Below are positions 59,800-64,000 of a DNA stretch of 64,000 nt, piece by piece. The translations under genes and the position numbers were made by a program. Numbering within the stretch: position 1 is the stretch's first letter; each line of letters begins with the position of its first letter. Below the pieces are notes generated by a model. It searched no databases and was not told the origin of the DNA. It was given only the letters and a program-made list of their open reading frames with translations. The stretch comes from Dehalobacter sp. DCA (GTDB lineage: Bacteria; Bacillota; Desulfitobacteriia; Desulfitobacteriales; Syntrophobotulaceae), in assembly GCF_000305775.1 (NCBI RefSeq), contig NC_018866.1, positions 1,860,001-1,924,000 of the forward strand, written 5' to 3'.

Positions 59800-59827
59800 A
59801 AAGCCTTAGACATTTGTCTAAGGCTTT
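59800..59827. terminator. Bidirectional terminator between the VOC remnant and the tRNAs
   Basis: AAAGCCTTAGAC/GTCTAAGGCTTT is a perfect 12-bp stem around a 4-nt loop, serving the plus-strand operon and the minus-strand tRNA operon. Confidence 0.85.
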
Positions 59828-59836
59828 AACTTTCTT

Positions 59837-59911
<75 letters not shown>

Positions 59912-59953
59912 ATGTTAAATTAACGTTCCAGCTCGATATCTCCAATTATAGAA

Positions 59954-60037
59954 TGGTGGGCAGGGATGGATTCGAACCACCGTACCTTTCGGAACAGATT
60001 TACAGTCTGCCGCCTTTAACCACTCGGCCACCTACCC
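59954..60037 (-). tRNA. tRNA-Tyr (GTA)
   Basis: Acceptor GGGTAGG/CCTGCCC, anticodon GTA in CAGACTGTAAATCTG, long variable arm, encoded CCA. Confidence 0.95.
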
Positions 60038-60045
60038 ATTTCAAT

Positions 60046-60121
60046 TGGAGCCGACGATGGGACTCGAACCCGCAACCTGCTGATTACAAATCAGCTGCTC
60101 TACCAATTGAGCTACATCGGC
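60046..60121 (-). tRNA. tRNA-Thr (TGT)
   Basis: Acceptor GCCGATG/CGTCGGC, anticodon TGT in CTGATTTGTAATCAG, encoded CCA. It is the first tRNA after the promoter. Confidence 0.95.
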
Positions 60122-60136
60122 ATTGGACACCAACGT

Positions 60137-60166
60137 ATTGTATCAAAGATTACGGCCACTTGTCAA
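60137..60166 (-). promoter_or_regulatory. Sigma-A promoter of the Thr-Tyr-fMet tRNA operon
   Basis: Minus strand TTGACA (60161-60166), 18-bp spacer, TACAAT (60137-60142), about 15 bp before the tRNA-Thr gene. Confidence 0.85.
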
Positions 60167-60240
60167 CAATAAAAGTCATTTTTTTTCTGGAAGAATTTGC
60201 AAAACAGAGTGGTCTGATTTTATTCATATTGTATGGAATT

Positions 60241-60894
60241 TTAGGCCCCTCTGTGCTCCAGATACCTTTCCAACTTTCGCTTGACCCGCTGCAGTGCATT
60301 GTCAATGGATTTGACATGCCTGTCGAGATCAACGGCAATCTCCTGATAAGATTTGCCTTCAAGATAGGACATCAGCACTTCCCATTCGAGCGAACTTAAA
60401 ATTTCGCCCATCTTTTCTTCAATATCGTCAAATTCTTCCCTGCTGATGATCAGTTCCTCGGGATCCGTGATCTTATTTCCAGAAATAACATCCAAGAGCG
60501 TCCTGTCGGAATCCTCATCGTAAATAGGTTTGTTCAGCGATACGTACGAATTGAGCGGAATATGCTTTTGTCTGGTAGCCGTCTTGATCGCTGTAATAAT
60601 CTGCCGAGTTATGCATAACTCGGCAAATGTTCTGAAAGAGGAGAGCTTGTCCCCACGAAAGTCACGAATTGCTTTATACAGTCCAATCATGCCTTCTTGA
60701 ATGATATCTTCCCTATCCGCACCGATCAAGAAATACGATCTGGCTTTTGCTCTGACAAAATTCTTGTACTTATTGATCAAGTACTCCTGAGCTTCTGCGT
60801 CACCGATCTTTGCTAACTCAACTAGTTCTTCATCCGCTATGTATTCATTAGCCTCGAATTCTTCTGGAATCTCTGTCTGGATACCGTAAGTCAA
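60241..60894 (-). CDS. sigH: RNA polymerase sigma-H factor (Spo0H)
   Basis: A 217-aa sigma-70 family factor for the transition to stationary phase and sporulation. Region 2 shows GADREDIIQEGMIGLYKAIR and FRTFAELCITRQIITAIKTA; region 4 shows EVLMSYLEGKSYQEIAVDL and VDNAL-like KSIDNALQRVKRKLE. I favour the TTG at 60894, 7 nt after GGAGG, because the in-frame ATG at 60900 sits only 1 nt from it. It lies between rlmB and the tRNAs, with its own promoter. Confidence 0.95.
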   Translation of the reverse strand: MTYGIQTEIPEEFEANEYIADEELVELAKIGDAEAQEYLINKYKNFVRAKARSYFLIGADREDIIQEGMIGLYKAIRDFRGDKLSSFRTFAELCITRQIITAIKTATRQKHIPLNSYVSLNKPIYDEDSDRTLLDVISGNKITDPEELIISREEFDDIEEKMGEILSSLEWEVLMSYLEGKSYQEIAVDLDRHVKSIDNALQRVKRKLERYLEHRGA

Positions 60895-60963
60895 GTCCAT
60901 CCCTCCCGAAACCGATTCACGAAGGTAACGCTGAAGCCTCCATTATATGCTTATAACAAAATA

Positions 60964-60993
60964 ATTATACCTGAAATGCACAAATAGCGTCAA
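60964..60993 (-). promoter_or_regulatory. Sigma-A promoter of sigH
   Basis: Minus strand TTGACG (60988-60993), 18-bp spacer, TATAAT (60964-60969). Confidence 0.8.
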
Positions 60994-61019
60994 GATGAAG
61001 ATTGGCGGGATATGGCAGA

Positions 61020-61757
61020 TTAAGTCTGATTTCTCTGTCTCCGTACCTCATACATGATGATGGATCCGGCTACGCTGGCATTCAAAGATGAAATTCTGCC
61101 ATACATTGGCAAGGATATAATTTCATCGCAGGTTTCCCGGATCAGTCTCCCGAGTCCCTTATCCTCTCCGCCAATGACGATGACCCTTGGCCCTTTCAGT
61201 TCCGCCTGATAGATATCTTTGCCGCCTGCTTCCGCACCGGATACCCAGCAGCCCTCTTCTTTGAGATATTTAAGTGTCTGGACAAGGTTGCTTACCCTGG
61301 CCACAGGCACATATTCCACAGCTCCGGCCGACGTTCTGCCGACAGCTGGCGTGAGTGCGGCACTTCTTCTTTTGGGAATGATCACCCCATGAACACCCGC
61401 TGCATCGGCAGTTCGAAGAAGAGCCCCTAAATTATGCGGATCCTCGATCTCATCCAGAACAAGGATAAATGGATCTTCCCCTGTGTGCCTTGCTATCTCC
61501 AAAATATCGGATGGTTCTGCATATTCTTTGGCAGCAGCAAATGCCACCACTCCCTGATGCTTTTCTCCGGCAGTATATTTGTCCAGGACAGTATTCTCCA
61601 CAAATTGGTACGGTATGCCGTGCGCTTTAAGTAGATGCAGTATGTCCGAATTTCTTCCCTGCCCCTTTTCATTTTTGATCAGCACTTTATTCACCGGATT
61701 CCCGGATTTGATCAGTTCGGTCACAGCGTTGCGCCCGCACACAATATTTTCTTCCAA
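61020..61757 (-). CDS. rlmB: 23S rRNA (guanosine-2'-O-)-methyltransferase RlmB family
   Basis: A 245-aa SpoU/TrmH knotted methyltransferase. The N-terminal substrate domain (about residues 1-75) is followed by LDEIEDPHNLGALLRTADAA, VIGGEDKGLGRLI and LPMYGRISSLNASVAGSIIM, the knot motifs. The start is TTG, 9 nt after AAGGGG. Gene order rlmB-sigH matches Bacillus. Assignment to G2251 is by family only. Confidence 0.93.
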   Translation of the reverse strand: MEENIVCGRNAVTELIKSGNPVNKVLIKNEKGQGRNSDILHLLKAHGIPYQFVENTVLDKYTAGEKHQGVVAFAAAKEYAEPSDILEIARHTGEDPFILVLDEIEDPHNLGALLRTADAAGVHGVIIPKRRSAALTPAVGRTSAGAVEYVPVARVSNLVQTLKYLKEEGCWVSGAEAGGKDIYQAELKGPRVIVIGGEDKGLGRLIRETCDEIISLPMYGRISSLNASVAGSIIMYEVRRQRNQT

Positions 61758-61823
61758 TGCCGGTTTCCCCTTCCGAAAGTTTATCGTAGCATACTAACCT
61801 TTAAAATTTGTATATTACGACGT

Positions 61824-62312
61824 TCACTTTCTTACATATTTTACAACACTGTACTGAATGTCATTATAAGTTTGCAATTCACCTTCAGACTCAACTTTCC
61901 AGTTGTCATCTTCATCGACATTCCTAAGATGCTTATCCGCAGGGAATGTGTGCCTGATTTTTGTTACATACAGTTCATTCAGATAGGGCATGAGCAGCTG
62001 AAAAAGTGATTCTCCGCCAATCACACAGATATCGTCCGAAGGGTATTCTTTCAGCTCCTGAAGCAGGTCCTCCAGAGAATGACAGATAATAAATCTTTCA
62101 TCCTGAAAATCCCTGTTTGTGCTCAGGACAATATTCGTTCTGTCCTTCAAGGGCTCTTTTCCCGGCAATGATTCATAGGTTCCTCTGCCCATGACCACGA
62201 CCTTGCCAACAGTCATCTGCTTAAAAAACTTCATATCTTCCGGAATTTTCAGCAGCAGGTCGCCTTTATAGCCAATGCCCCAGTTTTGATCTACCGAAAC
62301 GATTGCTTTCAT
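61824..62312 (-). CDS. folA: Dihydrofolate reductase
   Basis: A 162-aa enzyme reducing dihydrofolate with NADPH. VSVDQNWGIGYKGDLLLKIP (substrate loop), VVMGRGTYESLPG (cofactor site) and VIGGESLFQLLMPYLNELYV are diagnostic. ATG lies 6 nt after GGGGGC. It follows thyX by 81 bp, an unusual pairing since ThyX does not generate dihydrofolate. Confidence 0.94.
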   Translation of the reverse strand: MKAIVSVDQNWGIGYKGDLLLKIPEDMKFFKQMTVGKVVVMGRGTYESLPGKEPLKDRTNIVLSTNRDFQDERFIICHSLEDLLQELKEYPSDDICVIGGESLFQLLMPYLNELYVTKIRHTFPADKHLRNVDEDDNWKVESEGELQTYNDIQYSVVKYVRK

Positions 62313-62393
62313 TCATTAGCCCCCTAAAAAATTTTCAGAACAACGCGGCAAATCCTCTGAAGATAATAAAATGCTGCATGTAGTGCGCAGCCG

Positions 62394-63728
62394 TTACTTT
62401 TGCCTGTAATAGAACAGATCTCTTACTTCCTGCTGTTTGCCGCAGGTCATCTTCCCTTCATGGCATTTGCTGACCAGACAGGGCGGCAGTGCTTTTTCAT
62501 AGAGTACACCGGAGAATTCTCTGAGGATCTTCAGTTTCTTGACTGCGAGCTTTCTGATTTCCCACTGGGCGTTTAGGCAGGTCCTTTCTGAGAGCATCTG
62601 ATTGTCTATCCTCGCATTTGTGGACATAATCATTTTTAAAAGCTGGCAGTTCAGGATAAACGGCATAGCTTTGCCCAGCCCCAATTTTTGATAAATCTCC
62701 CTGGAAAATGTCCGATAGGCTTCCGTCAGATTTAAGAACTCCTCCAAAAACGGAGAATTGCGAATGCTATCCGGAACGATTACCGGTCTTTCTGTGTCGC
62801 TGAAAAGGTTACTGAAGTCTTCCCGGAACATTTCCGGCAGACGATGACGGACCTGCTGGTGATACGTCACCAAGGAACACATCATCCCAAAAGTGGTCCG
62901 GACCTGTTCGGCAATACTTTCATGACCGTAACCAAGTACTCTCCGAACAATTTCTTTCGCCTTGACCGGGGCTTCCTCCCCCCAGGATAGCAAAACCTCG
63001 GAAGACGCCCTGCTTTGGGTGCTGGCGAGAGCTCCCAGGCCAGCCTTAATATCCGGGTCCTGACAACTGGACAATAAGATAAGGTCATCTTCGGGACTGA
63101 TTTTCGCCAAATCTGTCTGATAGAAGTCCTCAATGATTGCCAATTCTGCCGTACTATCATAGTCGCGAGGGAACAGTGCGCATAATTCAACCGGAAGAAA
63201 GGCTTCCAGCTCATTTTTCAGGGTCTCGAATATCCCTTCATATTTCCTGTCATTGAATAAAAGAAAGAGATCCCACAGCTTGTCTCCGGACATCGAAACG
63301 GAGAGATTCGTCTTTGCCGAGAGCGGCAGGATATAGCGGGCATCTTCAATCGGAATTGTGTAAAGGTAATGCTCCGGCTTAGGTCTCCCTTTAAACCCGC
63401 CTTCCTTCAGCGTACACATTTTTGCATACAGATTCAAAGCCTGCTGCCCGAGTTCCTCGGCTCTGCGGCTATCTTCAGGCGGCAGGTCCGGGAAAGCAAA
63501 AGCGTCCTGATCAAGCGCCACATATCTTTGACTTTGTTGGACATAGGATGCTTTCAGCTCGCAGAGCAGCATACTCTGGACCCGGTTAATGCCGTCAGCA
63601 ACAAAGAAAATGTTAATTGTTTTCAGAACTTCCTTCAGCTCCGTGCAAGATATCTCGCTTAAGTGGTTCCGTCTAATCCAAGCTGCAATCCGGTCCAGTC
63701 CGGTATGTTCAAAGTTTGTGATCTTCAT
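62394..63728 (-). CDS. thyX: Double-domain flavin-dependent thymidylate synthase (ThyX-like)
   Basis: A 444-aa protein, about twice the 210-250 aa of typical ThyX, which methylates dUMP with methylenetetrahydrofolate and FAD. Two ThyX-like halves are visible. The N-half has ASYVQQSQRYV (61-70) where ThyX has the end of its signature, but CEL instead of RHR. The C-half has GHESIAEQ, QQVRHRLPEM (RHR at 294-296) and LNAQWEIRKLA, but lacks the SQRY part. The signature is therefore split between halves. A C-terminal C417/C422/C429 cluster could bind metal. ATG at 63728 follows GGGGGAG and overlaps mrnC by 20 bp. Confidence 0.85.
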   Translation of the reverse strand: MKITNFEHTGLDRIAAWIRRNHLSEISCTELKEVLKTINIFFVADGINRVQSMLLCELKASYVQQSQRYVALDQDAFAFPDLPPEDSRRAEELGQQALNLYAKMCTLKEGGFKGRPKPEHYLYTIPIEDARYILPLSAKTNLSVSMSGDKLWDLFLLFNDRKYEGIFETLKNELEAFLPVELCALFPRDYDSTAELAIIEDFYQTDLAKISPEDDLILLSSCQDPDIKAGLGALASTQSRASSEVLLSWGEEAPVKAKEIVRRVLGYGHESIAEQVRTTFGMMCSLVTYHQQVRHRLPEMFREDFSNLFSDTERPVIVPDSIRNSPFLEEFLNLTEAYRTFSREIYQKLGLGKAMPFILNCQLLKMIMSTNARIDNQMLSERTCLNAQWEIRKLAVKKLKILREFSGVLYEKALPPCLVSKCHEGKMTCGKQQEVRDLFYYRQK

Positions 63729-64000
63729 GTTTCGACTCCCCCCGTTTTCCGGTTTCTTCGGGTAAAGTACCTCTTTCTGTTTTCTTGCTATTTTCTGTCG
63801 CCATTGTCTCAAGAATCCCGTCTATGTTGTTTAGAACCGCGCCCATCCGAGTATTTTTGCCAGTAATATGCCAGTAGCCGATAAGCGCTTCGAATGCTGT
63901 AGAATGCCTGTAGGTGACAACATCAACACTACGTGGATAGTGGCCCTTCGCATTCCGACCCCTCAGAACAACCTCTGTTTCCGTTTCATCCAGTTCGTTC
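63709..64000 (-). CDS. mrnC: Mini-ribonuclease III, C-terminal part (5' end outside window)
   Basis: An RNase III-like catalytic domain without the dsRNA-binding domain; in Bacillus it matures 23S rRNA. The visible frame enters at 63999 and reads NELDETETEVVLRGRNAKGH, then VTYRHSTAFEALIGYWHITG, matching the conserved RGRNA and ATxxEALIGYL segments. It ends with TGA inside thyX. Its usual neighbour is rlmB; here thyX and folA lie between them. The charged C-terminal tail (KKTERGTLPEETGKRGE) is longer than I expect. Confidence 0.88.
   Translation of the reverse strand, partial: NELDETETEVVLRGRNAKGHYPRSVDVVTYRHSTAFEALIGYWHITGKNTRMGAVLNNIDGILETMATENSKKTERGTLPEETGKRGESKHEDHKL

Overview
The window looks like a chromosome segment of an anaerobic, endospore-lineage Clostridia bacterium, most likely of the Peptococcaceae/Desulfitobacteriaceae (Dehalobacter, Desulfitobacterium, Syntrophobotulus type). 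The reasons are the Firmicutes-type order mrnC-thyX-folA-rlmB-sigH ... rpmG-secE-nusG-rplKAJL-rpoBC-str-S10-spc-alpha, sporulation-associated genes (sigH, tlp, cwlD and a LysM/GH18 SleL-like enzyme), a [NiFe]-hydrogenase maturation protease remnant, strong AGGAGG ribosome binding sites and many TTG starts. The genus is an inference; no database search was possible.

Layout. 1-8.6 kb is mixed: the end of a hydrogenase maturation protease, an intergenic stretch with strong RNA-like folds, a class I aminotransferase, a NifU/IscU-like scaffold, a 1655-aa alpha-2-macroglobulin-like protein without a thioester, and a Memo-family lipoprotein. 8.8-13.6 kb is the arginine operon argC-argJ-argB-argD (minus strand), with a sigma-A promoter overlapped by two ARG boxes. 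13.7-19.7 kb is a six-gene minus-strand envelope module: unknown secreted protein, ABC ATPase, ABC permease, histidine kinase, response regulator, L,D-transpeptidase. It is preceded by three heptamers spaced exactly 11 bp, a plausible binding site for its own OmpR-type regulator. 19.9-54.2 kb is almost entirely the translation/transcription superoperon on the minus strand, from rpmG down to rpsI and cwlD. 54.4-59.8 kb is an accessory interruption between sigH and rpmG: amidohydrolase, FUSC-like membrane protein, GH18 spore-type enzyme, Tlp, a response regulator-CheX fusion, CheX and a wrecked VOC gene. 59.8-60.2 kb holds three tRNAs (Thr, Tyr, fMet). 60.2-64 kb is sigH, rlmB, folA, an unusual double-domain ThyX and the C-terminal part of mrnC.

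How it works together. Most of the window makes the ribosome, RNA polymerase core, translocon (SecY/SecE), elongation factors, adenylate kinase and Met aminopeptidase. Internal promoters lie ahead of rpmG, rpoB and the L7Ae-rpsL unit, and RNA leaders ahead of rplJ and rplM, probably also ahead of rplC and rpsJ. Compared with the usual arrangement, rpmD (L30) is missing between rpsE and rplO, and the ECF transporter genes usually found between rplQ and truA are absent.

The least explained signal is a set of degenerate tandem repeats with a strict 7-bp period but different sequence at each site. They lie in intergenic gaps, including inside the otherwise tightly packed ribosomal protein operons (18259-18314, about 22741-22852, 25742-25825, 51156-51193). 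A related 21-bp (3 x 7) repeat lies ahead of the macroglobulin gene. Other points for follow-up are the double ThyX whose two signature halves are split between its domains, ThyX sitting beside DHFR, a cysteine cluster in EF-Tu, and a 94-bp imperfect palindrome between rpoC and the L7Ae gene.
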